Source: Amblyomma americanum (Eukaryota > Arthropoda > Arachnida > Ixodida > Ixodidae). From it: a stretch of DNA of 64,000 bases. This document shows, piece by piece, positions 23,714 through 34,881 of the stretch; the first letter of the stretch is position 1, and each line of letters starts with the position of its first letter. The notes under the pieces are model-generated. The model was not told the DNA's origin and searched no databases. It saw only the letters and a list, made by a program, of their open reading frames with translations. Made by a program: the position numbers and the translations under genes. The stretch lies in assembly GCF_052857255.1 (NCBI RefSeq), contig NC_135497.1:117977744-118041743 (forward strand). Direction: 5' to 3'.

Positions 23714-24430
23714 GGGAGCATGCAGCTTTCAAATCACAGTAAATGTCCAAAAAATTATTATTATTATTATTATTTTTTGTTATTGTTATTATTGTATCCA
23801 CTCAAATGCCTCATTTTCTATGCTGTCCTGAAGTTTCATTGCTGAAATATACTGGAAAGTATGGTAAAAAAAAAAATTTTCCGTGAACTGCGGTGGCGCT
23901 GTATATCAGAGTAGTGCTAAAGAAATGCTGTTTTTCTCCATTCTGGTTTCTTTTCTAGATGCTCACCTGTGCAGCGGATTTTTTTCATGGCGGTTTTGTC
24001 TGTTTTTGTTTTGTTAGACCTCATTTGTTTTTGTTTTTTTAGACTCGCAGAACTCCACTATATGCAATGACAATCCTTTTTTTTTATGTATTGTGACCTC
24101 TTGTTTACAGTTTAGACATGTCTGTGCCAACTGCTTTGTAAAAAAAAAAAAATCGGAAAAAATGCTCTTAGAAAAAAAAAATAGATTGTCATCGCACGTA
24201 GCATGCATTGAGAAATGCAGTGAATGTTAAACCTGTCTTCTACCACATTTTGTCAAGTTTGCAGGCTTTCTGCAAGATGTAGAACATAAAAATTTGTAGC
24301 AAGAAAAGTTTTTAGGTATAATGCTGAAATTTTGTGCAGCTAAGTTGGAAAGTGTTGTTGACATACTGAGAAATTTACGTCAGATTCCATCTGACAATAA
24401 AGAAGTTGGTGTTGAAAGGCGCGTGCCCCT
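23714..24430. mobile_element. 717-bp TTAA-flanked MITE
   Basis: TTAA at 23710-23713 and 24431-24434. The left end is GGGAGCATGCAGCTTTCAA; the right end inward is AGGGGCACGCGCCTTTCAA. An ATT microsatellite lies at 23756-23775. No coding capacity. Related ends occur at 25480. Confidence 0.6.
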
Positions 24431-24434
24431 TTAA

Positions 24435-25475
24435 TAAGAAGTTTGAGGCTCAGTGTGGGTAAATGCCTGCCATGCTTTATGTACAGGTGCCAGCAGAAGT
24501 AAATGGTGTAGGTTATGGAGTTCTAGCCGTATTTGTGCATTGCCTAATTGAAAGTGGTAGAGGAGACGTGCAGGCTGGTAGTGATCACTGGTGGGATTTC
24601 TCATGCGGACACAACTCAACAGCAGCAGTATTTGGGATAGGTGACACAATGTTCCTTGATTTATGCCAAGACTGGTGTGATTGCTGTAAGAACAAAGTAG
24701 CATGCTCCGTTTAATTAGATCTGCACTTGTACCTGGCTTTATGTACAGCCTTTGTCGAAAGGTTAGGGCCAAGGGGGTTTGTTTCTAAACACTGTTGTAG
24801 AGCTCCTGTAACAGGCATGGAATTTCTATGCATTGGAAGGGGTTAGGGCCAAAAAATTCTGAGGGCACTTAAGTCTGCTTGCGTAGTGGAATGCAAAAGC
24901 ATGTGTTTTGAGCAAAGGAAAGGTTTTTGAGGAAAGGAACGGAGTAGCTCTCAGATCTCCACATCTCAGTGAACACCTCAACTGTGCTATAAAGCATGAA
25001 ACTGAAGATGCGTGTGTCATTGGTCCGAACCCCTGTCGCAAGTCTCAGAAAGCATGCAATTGACGGTGCATATGCCATTGATCCGAAGCGCTGTTACAAG
25101 TTAGCCTCCAACTTGACTAAAACATGCAAGCAAAGAGAAATGCCGTGGCACCACCCAGAATGCTGTACGATGAACTGTTGCCCAAAATTTTGGTGAATCT
25201 ATTCGGGAATACTGCCACCACATCTGCTCCTCGGTTCAAGGCTGTATGAAACACACGCTGGACAAGCTACGGAAGGGACTAGTAAAGCTGTCGCTTTAAA
25301 ATCATCTTACCTTCAGGACATTTGGAACGCTGACGATGCATGGCAGCCAAAGCAGTGTGGCCCAGGACCAAACCTCCTGGGCTCTAAGATTCTTAGGAAG
25401 GCTGTACCTTCCTTCTTTTGTATGCTTATTGTTGTTTCCTGTATTTTGTGGTTTCTTCTGTGAATCCACCCTATG
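24435..25475. other. RanBPM intron, no gene seen
   Basis: No family is recognised. The duplicated phrase GGTTAGGGCCAA occurs at 24764 and 24841. Open frames on both strands near 24431-24772 overlap each other and look incidental. Confidence 0.35.
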
Positions 25476-25479
25476 TTAA

Positions 25480-27006
25480 GGGGGGATGCAGCTTTCAAAT
25501 CGCAAAAATCTGGAAGAAAATATTGAATATTAGGAAACACCAGATTTCATATCTATAAGGTTTTTTATATAATTATATCCCCAAAAGATTTTCTTGAGAA
25601 CAGCCCAGAAGTGACCTAAAAAATTTTTTTGTGACCATATACAGCAGAAAACTGGCTGAGATTTCCATGAAAATGAGTTTTCTCAAACTTGTTTCTTGCC
25701 CTGACTGCCCTGCTTGCAGACAGCATAGTATGACACTGGCTTCATGAATTTTCATGTACAGTCGAGCCCACATATAACGGCCCCACTTAAGACTAACTTT
25801 CGCTTATAACGAACGAGACCTGCACGACCGTCAAAATATACATTATTTCAATGGCACAAAATTACACGTGTAACGAACGTCATTAAGCCTTTCTGATCGG
25901 TTACAGCGAACGGACGGCGGAAACCCGGTGCCGCGATGCGAGATAACTTGCCTTCAACCCCTTTGTGCTCCCGGCGCACGATGTGTTTTCCCGAGCCTCA
26001 TCGCAGGCGAACTGCCAACCCTGTTTCTTGCCACTCTCAACCCTGTTTCTTGCCACTCTCAAGCGAGCTACCCTTTCCCCGCCGACGCACCTTCCAAGAT
26101 CGCCCTCCCGCCCCTCCTCGCAACTCCGCTCCCCTCTCCTCTCTCTTGGAAATCCGTGCGTGGCCTCCACGATCAACCGGTGCCGCCGCCTGTTCTGATC
26201 TTGGAGGCCACACTGCGTGAAGTAAGCCTTTCGTGGGAGCCAAGAGGTGGCTGCACTGACGCTCACGGACGCCTCTCATTGGTCTCTCCGCTGGCACTGT
26301 GCGTCTGTGTAGCTTGTTTTCCGCTTGTGCACATTGCAAGTCCGCGTGCTTTTTTCACTCTTGTTGCGGTGCGGACGTTTCATTGGCTTCGTTCAAGTCT
26401 CGGTCCTGGTTGCAATTCGGGATGTCGAATGCTGCAAAAACTGACATCCATCACGAACTTTTTCGCAAAGAAAAAGTTTTGTGTTTTCACAAGCAACTCT
26501 TAAGCTGTGGTCCACTTACTACAAACTTCGGGATATAACGAACGGACGCCGCGTGACGCTCATGTTCGTTATAAGCGGGCTCGACTGTAGTTTGTTGGAT
26601 TGTGTTTCTTGATAAATTCTTTATGCAGTGACATTCCAATATTTCTGAATTACTTTTTTCATTTTTTCACTGTGCCATTATTTTGACGTAACAGTAATGT
26701 GTGCATTATGCAAGTATGAATATAATGTTCTGTGTAGAAAAAAACTCAAGTTGATAAGAATATTTGGAGAATGTTGCTGCATGAACCATTCCTTTGGCTA
26801 AAATTTAAAAGTGACTCTAGGCTCCTACTTTATTTTGTTGTCATGCCAGGCTATCTGTAAGTTTGGTATAGCAGTGAAGCACATAAAAATTTGATGTCAG
26901 AACTATTGAAGATATACTAGTGAAATTTTGTATTTATAAGCTTGCCAAGTTTCATTGTTCTGTGCCAAAAAGTAAAAAAATTTCACCTCCGAAACACTCA
27001 TCCCCC
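25480..27006. mobile_element. TTAA-type element carrying a nested MITE
   Basis: TTAA at 25476-25479 precedes GGGGGATGCAGCTTTCAAAT. The right end, inward from 27006, reads GGGGGATGAGTGTTTCGG, with TTAC at 27007-27010 in place of TTAA. Only the first eight bases of the ends pair well, so the right border is provisional. The left end matches that of the element at 23714. A separate TA-type MITE sits inside at 25759-26587. Confidence 0.4.
25759..26587. mobile_element. 829-bp TA-flanked MITE, nested
   Basis: TA flanks (25757-25758, 26588-26589). The left end CAGTCGAGCCCACATATAAC pairs with the inward right end CAGTCGAGCCCGCTTATAAC; both continue to GAACG motifs. The GC-rich interior holds an open frame of 191 codons at 25928-26503 and overlapping frames on both strands. 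I see no transposase motif in them and treat them as composition artefacts. A 22-base tandem duplication (AACCCTGTTTCTTGCCACTC...) lies at 26016-26060. Confidence 0.85.
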
Positions 27007-27010
27007 TTAC

Positions 27011-28196
27011 GGCCCCTTTCTTCTGTGGAAAATTCTTAATTCCTCAAACTGAGGGCAAAGAATCTACAATATTCAACGGGAGACATCAAATAATACATCA
27101 GAAAACAGTGAACAGTCCAATTTTTTTAAAGGTTTTCAAGGTAGTTAAGGAGCTTCGTCACCAGGCTTGAAAGCCACTAGGAGAAGCTAGCTTTTTACTG
27201 ACCTTTGGGCAAAGCCGCAGCATGCAAGGGGAAAGAAAGGGGGTACGTATGTAGAAAGAAAGCAGTGCAAGTCATGGACAAAGTAGGAACTGAAAGAGTG
27301 GAGTGTAGTAAGGAAAGGAAAGAAAGGCAAACAGGTGCTGGACTGGGCAGCTGCTAACACAGAATAGTGGGAGCACAGTGGTGACTGCTGCTGCCTCGTA
27401 GGCTGCATACATTAAAGTATCGAAGGCTTGTCTTCACTTGATAGTTATTTGTGCATGTATAGCGTTGGCTCTAAAAAAATATCAGTGTCCACTGCTTCCA
27501 TATTTGAGCAGATGCCTATGTTATTGGAAGGGGGGGGGATTGCATTATAATTGTTATATTTCTTTTAGAATTGTTCTCAATCAGCCTTCTCGCATTATAT
27601 TTGTGCAAATAAGGTTTGTAGTAAATTAATCTTTCTTCTATTGTCCTATTGTTCCTATGACATCCTGAACAACACCAGCATCAAAAAAGAGCATGTGGCC
27701 ACTAATACGCATTTCTTAAAAAAAAATGCCTAAATTCGTGATTTTCTATGAATCTGTGAGAAACTAGGGGCCTTACCTATGTTTTTGTTTAATAAATCCT
27801 TCCTCAGTGTAATACACAAGGGCTGTTGGGGTGTCCAAAATAAATATATGTTAGCTTGAAACTTATATGCCTAAGCTCTGTATAGTTCTGTAGAGAGTTT
27901 CGACGAAGAAATGCTAGCGTGGACATTATCAGACACTGTGAGTGCCTTGTATCCTGTCAAGCGTGCAAAATAAAGTGCACTTAAGAAGAGTATCACTGGC
28001 TAAAAGTGCACTCTAGCGTAGCTAAATGGCGTGACATAAGTGCACTTACTGCAGTGCTCACTCAGGTTGGAGTGCGTTCACAGAACACACTTTGGGGGCC
28101 GAGTATGTAGTTGCGATGGCAGTGATTTTTTTGGGGAAAATTTAATATACACCAAAATGCACGTAAAAGTTGATTTTATGTGTTGCATATATTTGT
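27011..28196. other. RanBPM intron, no gene seen
   Basis: AT-rich, with a G-run at 27529-27537. No coding or RNA feature is supportable. Confidence 0.45.
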
Positions 28197-28432
28197 GCCG
28201 TTGCGGTGGCTCAGTGGTTATGGTGCTCAGCTGCTGACCCGAGTGACTCGGGTTCGATCCCGGCCTCGGTGGTTGAATTTCGATGGAGGCGAAATTCTAG
28301 AGGCTCATGTGTACTGTGCGGTGTCAGTGCACAAAGAACTCCAGGTGGTCGAAATTCCTGGAGTCCTTCACTACGGCGCCCCTCATAGCCTGAGTTGCTT
28401 TGGGACGTTAAACCCTCATAAACCAAACCAAA
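28197..28432 (+). mobile_element. Ruka-like tRNA SINE
   Basis: Head GCCGTTGCGGTGGCTCAGTG (box A) and box B GGGTTCGATCCCGG, about 30 bases apart. The body includes GGTGGTCGAAATTCCTGGAG and GGGACGTTAAACCC. The tail is CATAAACCAAACCAAA. A short ATATTT repeat on each side is a weak target duplication. Same family as 32907-33145 and 59033-59270. Confidence 0.88.
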
Positions 28433-28803
28433 ATATTTTTTACCTGTGCAGTTGTTTTTGTGATAGCGACAAGCAAAACAACACATTAAAACGCGCTCTA
28501 GTCCGCCTTGTTGTTTGGTGTCCAGATTCTGGATGTGCTAGTAACTTGTCTTGACTTCTAAACTAATACCAAAAAGAAATTTATTGCAGTCGTGACCGAA
28601 AATTCAGTTGTGTTCACTTTTTTGTCTTCTACTGCTCTAAATTAGCATAATTTTGAAAATTATGCTTACAGATCGCCATTTCAAAAAATTTGTTTTTAGC
28701 CAACCACCGTTTTCGTATCTACTTTCCTGTTTAGCACAGTATTGTGTAAAATGCACTCAAGGGGCTGAAGCGCACTCCCTTTGAGTGCACTTAATTTTTT
28801 GCG

Positions 28804-29125
28804 ATGCAGCGATGGCGTAGAGGTAGAACATCCGCCTCGCGTGCAAGAGGACCGGGGTTCAAATCTTGGTGCCGCGCAATTCTCCACCGGGTTAAAAAAA
28901 AAAAATCCGCGTGTAGATGGAATTGCATAACCAGGCCTGGAGTGCGACCTGATCTCGGTGACCAGAACCGACAACGCACTCTCTCACCAGAGCAGGATTT
29001 GGCCACCCTGGTGTAATACCTGGCCACAACCTTCTATGATCAAACCAGGATAGGGTTAATTGGAGAGACATGGGAGAGGCCTTTGCCCTGCAGTGGGTGT
29101 AGTAAGGCTGATGATGATGATGATG
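28804..29125 (+). mobile_element. tRNA SINE sharing the RTE LINE 3' tail
   Basis: Head GATGGCGTAGAGGTAGAAC (box A) and GGGGTTCAAATCTTG (box B). A body follows that is unlike the Ruka-type copies. The last 75 bases (29051-29125) read GGGTTAATTGGAGAGACATG, then CCCTGCAGTGGGTGTAGTAA and (GAT)n, the 3' tail of the RTE LINE at 15306. Perfect 11-base duplications AATTTTTTGCG at 28793-28803 and 29126-29136 define the insertion. A shared tail is how known LINE-dependent SINEs recruit the partner reverse transcriptase. Confidence 0.88.
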
Positions 29126-29136
29126 AATTTTTTGCG

Positions 29137-29388
29137 CACTTGACAGGGGTATTATGCACGTGTGCAGTGGCAGACATGCATCTCCACCTGGTCACTGCAT
29201 ATGTGCAGCAGTCATGTGGCTGATCAGGTGTAAAACAATGCTGGTATGCCTGCACTATGATAAAACTCTGTTATCATAATTAAAAAATGTTCCAGGTGCA
29301 CACATTTCACCCAAGAATACTGAAGCTGCGTTTACATGAATGCGACAGTAGCGCATTACATTTCTGAGCATACCTTGTTGAACTAATG
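29137..29388. other. RanBPM intron spacer
   Basis: No feature recognised between the SINE and the GC-rich block that follows. Confidence 0.4.
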
Positions 29389-30365
29389 TGTCACTACATC
29401 ACATTAGCCCCCCTATCTGCCAACAAAGGCGCGTCGGTGCGAACAACACCCTCTCGGCACGCTAATTTTGGATGCCTGCCGCGGGACAAGGACGGGTGCC
29501 CGGTGACCTTGCTGCTCGTCGGATGACCCCGGCACCCCGCGTGTACGAGTTGTCTTGCATTCATCACCGCAATGCTCGTGGCCCCTTCGTCGTTGGCCTC
29601 CATGGATGAGTTCAACCAGGGGCCGACATTTAAGGAGGAAGAGATGTGGAACTCTGTTTTCCCCCTCCATTTCGACGCGGCAGACCATCGGTGTGCGTCG
29701 GGACAGCCCCGGCTGGGCGAGGAGGGAAGTCTCTCATGGGGGAAAGGGAATGGCGACGGGAGCGCCACCTGGTAGGTTACGCGGAATTCTGCGGGACCGG
29801 ACAGAGTCTCTTCGGGATCCGGCCAGCGTCACGAGCGGTTGCAGCCGCACGCTCTCGTCACCTTCCGTGGCAGGCGCACGGGAATCCGTTATGCCTTGCC
29901 GCTGGACTTCTGGTTCCAGGCAGTGAAGTGAGCGCCACAAACGCGCGCTCTGGTCGCCTTCCCGAGCAAATTCTAGGGAATTGCTTTGCCCCAAGAATGC
30001 GGCGTGCACGGGAATACCCGGCCGCCATTATCGGCGCATACAAACGTTTGCCGCCGATACCTTCGAAGTCGTGCCCCTGCCCCAGCCGGTAAGTCAGAAG
30101 TCCTTCTTACGTAGCCTTCTATTTCCTAGGAATGCCTCGTTGATGTTTTGTAGCTAGCTGGCCCGCTCTGTGTATTAATTGCAAGTGTAATAAATAGCAT
30201 ATGAGTGTTAACGCTATTGTCGTCCCGTCCCTTTGTCCCTCGAGCACGAACCCCTCCGCGGTTAGCGAGCGGGAACGCTGCATCCGCGGAGTGGGAGTGC
30301 AGGCGGGGCGGAAGGCTGTCCCCTGCCGTATTTCCATAGCGTTGAGCAGTATTTGTCAACGGACA
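29389..30365. mobile_element. Possible LTR-retroelement remnant (solo LTR?)
   Basis: A GC-rich block abruptly different from its neighbours. It opens TGTCACTACATCACATTAGC and closes CAACGGACA, giving weak TGTC...GACA inverted ends. A poly(A) signal-like AATAAATAG lies near 30189 on the + strand and a GT-rich splice-like CCGGTAAGTC near 30088. No primer-binding site, polypurine tract or confirmed target duplication. On the minus strand an open frame of 124 codons (29768-29394) ends close to the left edge, so it could instead be the 3' coding end of an element on the minus strand. The right boundary against the LINE is uncertain. Confidence 0.35.
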
Positions 30366-30373
30366 TGAGCCTG

Positions 30374-31860
30374 TCACATAGAAAGACCAAGGTGAGGGTC
30401 GGAGTAGAGTTTACAATCAAAGCAGAGTGCATTGTCGTACTCTTTGATGGTGGCGCAAAGGGATAGTTTCAACCCACCCTCCAAGGGCCTAGGCCAGGGG
30501 ATTAACGGTGTCCGGATAAGACTTACATGGGTGAGCTGGTTATCCAGTTCACTGCCGTCAAACCCCAAATGCCCAGGAATCCACCAGAGGAAGACTGTGC
30601 AAAGCTGCGGCAGTACAGGTGTGGCCTCATGCTCTGTGGGCAGATGAGGTGGCAGTGTTTTAGATTGAATGGCTCGGATGGTCACCTGGGAGCCAGTGTA
30701 GATGGTATAATAAGGCACTGGCGGAAGAGAGTGGAAATGTTTAGTGGAATGAATGATGGAGAGGAGCTCAAATGACAATGTCTAGGGTTGGAAGAACGGG
30801 CTCTGCTGTCGATGACAGGAGTAGAGAGAAGAGTATGAAAGAGGTCCTGGGTACCGTAGATGCAAGGAGCCACATAAAAGGCATCTGTGTATGCCACACT
30901 ATGAGTATCGAAGGGGGGGACTAGGGATGAGAGGGAGCAGCACATCTGAGGGTGACATGCAGAACCAGCGGTATATCGAAGGGTAGGTCAAGTATACAGA
31001 GGTTAAAAGCCTCCGGTGGGGAGGGTGTAGAAAGAGGGGCCATCTGGATCGGGGGAATAGTAGCCTGGTCGAGAAGCCAGTGGCCATGAACTGTACTGGA
31101 GAGGCAAGCCACTTTTCAGCCTCTGTGAAGAGAAAGGAGAGTGCAAAGAGAATGGAAGAGACAGTGGCAAAAGGTTTATCTGTGGTGGTGGTTATGGGGG
31201 GACAGAAAGCAGCCTTACGGAGGCCATGGAGAGCCATGGCAAGAGTGTCCAGTTGGGTCCGGGTGAATGAGACTTATGGTAGGAAATTTGTTAAAGAGCC
31301 AGCATGTGAGCCAGCCAACAGGCAAGTGCTTGCCACTGGCCAGAGGACCGCCTCGCGACATAGCGCAGTAGGTGGACGACAAAGTGACTGGTAGAAACAG
31401 CGGTATGGAGGGCCCATACATTCTTGGTGGCATGCAGGGGTATGCCAAGAATGTGGCATTGAGAGACTTTTGGGGACTGGAGAGCTGGCCGGGGTAAGGG
31501 AGATCAGTGAGTTGTGAGCTCGTTGATAGTCTGAGTGTGTTGGAAGGAGTTCAGAGCACCTGCTTGGTCAAGAAAGGAGGCGATGATATCCAGGCCCCGC
31601 TCAAGGGTGTCTTGCACATGACCAGGAGAAGCATGCAAGCTCTTCAGGATGTTGTTATCAGCATAGAAGAAGTAATGAAAATCAGGAATGGGTGACAATT
31701 GATCAGCGGCTGAAGCCATAGCAATATTTAAAAGGGTGGGTGAATGAACTGCACCCTGAGGTGTACCCTGGGTGATATGACAGGGCGTAGAAGTGAAGTC
31801 CAATATCCGGAAACGTGCCTATATTTTCTTTTTGTATAGAGTGGGTAAAGTGATACCCAC
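30374..31860 (-). mobile_element. I-type LINE with RNase H, 5'-truncated
   Basis: Read on the minus strand. RT motifs at 31803-31504: TQGTPQGAVHSPTLLNIAM, then YFFYADNNIL, where the second catalytic aspartate of YADD is replaced by Asn. The RT thumb region is spread over broken frames to about 30900. The C-terminal RNase H has YTGSQVTIRAIQS and FLWWIPGHLGFDGSELDNQL, ending in a stop at 30374. RT plus RNase H on a LINE backbone marks the I-group clades. Several stops and the changed catalytic residue make it inactive. The 5' edge near 31860 is approximate. Confidence 0.8.
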
Positions 31861-32906
31861 GTTGCAGTAGAATAACTTTTTTTTTTTTGCTTGATTGAGG
31901 ACCTGCCTGACCTCCTCCTCCTTCTCCTCCCACAAACTCGTCTGAAATTTTAGTCTTGTTGTGTAAGTGGCTAAATTTAAAATCAGTTCGTCACTGTTCA
32001 AAAATTGAGCCCAGTTCTATCATGTCAACTGATAGGAATGTGAAATCTTAGTGTAGAAGTTATCTTAGTCTCAGCAGTGCTGTGAGATGCACATCTAGCC
32101 GGCCTCGAATTCTGCCCTCTTAGGCTATCATGGCTTGACACATATGGTTGTCAAGCATAGCAGAGATACCAAACATTTGTTGGTGGGAATTGAGCATGCC
32201 TTATGTTATTTTTTAGCCTCTGCTCTAGTGGTGTTTGCATGGAGGGGGAGAGGCTGAGAATAAAGACATGAGTGAGACAGATTGATACTAAAGTCATGTT
32301 TTAACACGTGATATGTTTGGTACAAAGCTAATGATCTTATCAGAAATGCTGTTTTTCTGGCACAAAATTTGAAGAAGGGTTTTTGAAAATTTGGTATGTG
32401 CCAAAGGCAAGCAAACCTTTCATGCCGCAGCTTCATTTGTCACTTTGCTCGTTTTACTTCTCTGAAATGGGGGGCCTGTGACATGGGACTTTGCAGATCA
32501 AGGTTGCCTGATGCTTTTAAACTGAACCAAACATGCCAATACGCTTGCTGCAGGCCTCGTCACATTTCTCCAGTAGCACAGAAAATTTTTCCAAGAGAAC
32601 TGTAGATAGTGTTGAAATATGCTTAGCTAAAACAAGACATCTAGTGTGTTTTTGTTTTCTTCGTGGCATACATAGAATGCTGGACAAAAAGGTAGATGTT
32701 ACACTGCGTTGATAACTCTTTACTGAGCATACTGCACTGTCCAGAATGCCCATGGACATCTTGTCATGGGTCTGTAGTTCGCATGTTTGCATGCATCTCC
32801 GCTGTAAGGAGGGGAAAAATAAAAGCTGGAAAAATGTGCTGGCCAGTTTTGCTTTCAAACATTAAATTGGATAGCCTTAGTTGTGGCTTTGCTTGACAAG
32901 TCTATT
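31861..32906. other. RanBPM intron, no gene seen
   Basis: AT-rich. A T-run at 31877-31889 (A-run on the minus strand) lies near the 5' limit of the LINE. No coding feature is supportable. Confidence 0.4.
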
Positions 32907-33145
32907 TGGTTTGGTTTGGTTTATGGGGGGTTTAACGTCCCAAAGCGACTCAGGCTATGAGGGACGCCGTAGTGAAGGGCTCCGAAGATTTCGACCACCT
33001 GGGGTTAACGTGCACTAACATCGCACAGTACGTGGGCCTCTAGAATTTCGCCTCCATCGAAATTCTACCGCCGCGGCTGGGATCGAACCCACATCTTTCA
33101 GGTCAGCAGCCGAGGGCCATAACCACTGAGCCACCACGGCGGTGG
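32907..33145 (-). mobile_element. Ruka-like tRNA SINE
   Basis: On the minus strand the head reads GCCGTGGTGGCTCAGTGG-like sequence ending at 33145, with box B GGTTCGATCCCAGC. The body contains AGGTGGTCGAAATC and GGGACGTTAAACCCC. The tail is (ACCAA)n, seen here as TTGGTTTGGTTTGG. Same family as 28197 and 59033. Confidence 0.85.
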
Positions 33146-34735
33146 CTTATTTGACCATATTCAGTCATACATGCACAGAATGTAGGCCATTCTGAATGGG
33201 TCTATTAATGAACAAAGAAAAAAACAGCCCATCTGCTTGTAAATCCTGTAGGTGTCCTTACCAAATGCCGGTACTGCATCTCTGTGCACTGTTTAGTGCA
33301 ATAAAATCGAAAATCCAGTAGGGTGATTCCATGAGAGATACTGCCTAAATATTTCAGATTTTAATTTCCTCAATTATTTTATCTATTATGCACCATTATT
33401 CAGTAGGCCAACAGTGAATTTCATTTTGTGAAGATGCTAATATATGAGGAGGAAAAAATTATAAATGTGTTCGTGGCAGAGGCAGCATTTTCAAGCATAG
33501 CTCAATTTCGCAAATTTGCAATGACATAAGAATATAAATATGAAAACCATGATGGATATATTTTTCGTGGTAAATATGCATGTGAGAAGGAATATGTCAG
33601 GCTTATTTCTGCCATTTTGAGAAAGTTGTCGCTTACTGGAAAAAATTTCGAAAACGACACAAGTCTTGAACGAGGCTATTTTCAAGAATTTTATTCCGCA
33701 AATATAAAGCACATCTCCTTCAAATTTGCACAATAGATAAGCATCGAGGTTCTAAAGAGTGTACCAATTTTCATTTTTATATAGTATAGGGAAGTGCAAG
33801 AAGTATTGCTCTAAACCTCGCATTTTTTTAATATAGTAGTCTTTTCAAAAATCAAAAAAATAAAAACCCCATCTCCAATTTTTTTATAACTCCTGAAACT
33901 AGTCTCTAGTAAGAGGCGAAAAAGAATATGAACGAAACATGTGGCATTATTTTGTTTCGAACAATGTTATCCAAGCTCAAACTTGTACCTTCTTGAGCAT
34001 CGGCAGGAGCGCCTAATTGAGGGGGTGGAAGCAACAAGCACGCCCCCTCCCTCGCTGCTCTAAATTTTCCCCAGATCCCAAGAAAGAGAGAGCATATACC
34101 TAATTACTTTTTGTGGACAAACATTGATCTGTGACATAGGCAGGATTCTGTGGTGCCGCTATCCCCGAGTGTGGTTTAAAAACTATTTCATTTCTTGATA
34201 TTTCATTTCTTCGTCTTTTCTAGCTTATAAAAGCTGAATTTTCGGGGAGAGGGGTCTCTGTCGTTAGACTCACTTTTCGGGGAGAGTGGTCTCTTCATCG
34301 TTAAAGGCATCTTAAGTTTGTCCTCGGTGTCCCCCCCAATGGTGTGATGGCTTCTTAATGATGCCATCAGTGATGCTAGCAGTGTTTTTAAAAGTACTTG
34401 GAAACAGCCTGCTGTATATGTATGCATGCTCGAAGAGCAAATTTCTACTGCTGCATGAGCTGCTACAAGCAGGTTATTGTGTGTTCCACTGCTGCTCTTT
34501 CCACGAGGCAGCTGATCTTTGCTTGCACGCTTTAAGCACTACAGAATTCCACAGTTTTACAAAACCTGCCATGTGAAGCTTTGAGCTAATGTTAGCCTTT
34601 GTGTTGTCACCTTGTTCTTGACTTTTAGTATTCCATGCATAAAACCTGTAGCTCCATGTGTGTGTGAAGCTAAAGCATGCTTTAAAGGTGCAAACAGAAT
34701 CATTACATTCAAAATACTGGTGCGTTCCACTGCAG
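33146..34735. other. RanBPM intron end with MITE debris
   Basis: GGGTGATTCCATGAGAGATA at 33321 looks like the end of a repeat whose partner I could not find. GTCCTCGGTGTCCCCCC at 34319 resembles the right end of the TTAA elements at 1960 and 12497. TTTTCGGGGAGAG is duplicated at about 34240 and 34275. The intron closes with CACTGCAG before 34736. Confidence 0.4.
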
Positions 34736-34881
34736 ATGTTGACCCACCCAAACGGCAGCTCTGTGGGGGCAATCAAGCAGCTATGGAACGGATGCTACAG
34801 TTCGGCCGTGAGCTTCATCTGATGAGCGTTCAGCTCAAGCACCAGTTTGGAACAAACAAAGCCAACCGAAAGATGATTCAG
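34736..34881 (+). CDS. RanBPM: RanBPM exon: CRA domain part 1
   Basis: Completes a split Asp codon, then VDPPKRQLCGGNQAAMERML, the start of the CRA helical bundle, continuing FGRELHLMSVQLKHQFGTN and KMIQ. The block RQLCGGxQAAxERM is diagnostic of RanBP9/RanBP10. CRA binds partners within the CTLH complex. Acceptor CTGCAG|ATG, donor CAG|GTAGTA. 146 bases: 2 + 48 codons, ending on a codon boundary. Confidence 0.95.

Noticed and set aside
24431..24772. Coding region on either strand
   Set aside because: Two antiparallel open frames of similar length overlap fully; neither has motifs, and the Leu/His-rich minus frame looks like composition.
25928..26503. 191-codon open frame as a gene
   Set aside because: Lies wholly inside a TA-flanked MITE, overlaps long frames in all other phases, and shows no recognisable motif.
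29394..29768. 124-codon minus-strand open frame as a host gene
   Set aside because: GC-rich block with long frames on both strands next to retroelements; no domain recognised. Kept only as a possible LTR-element remnant.
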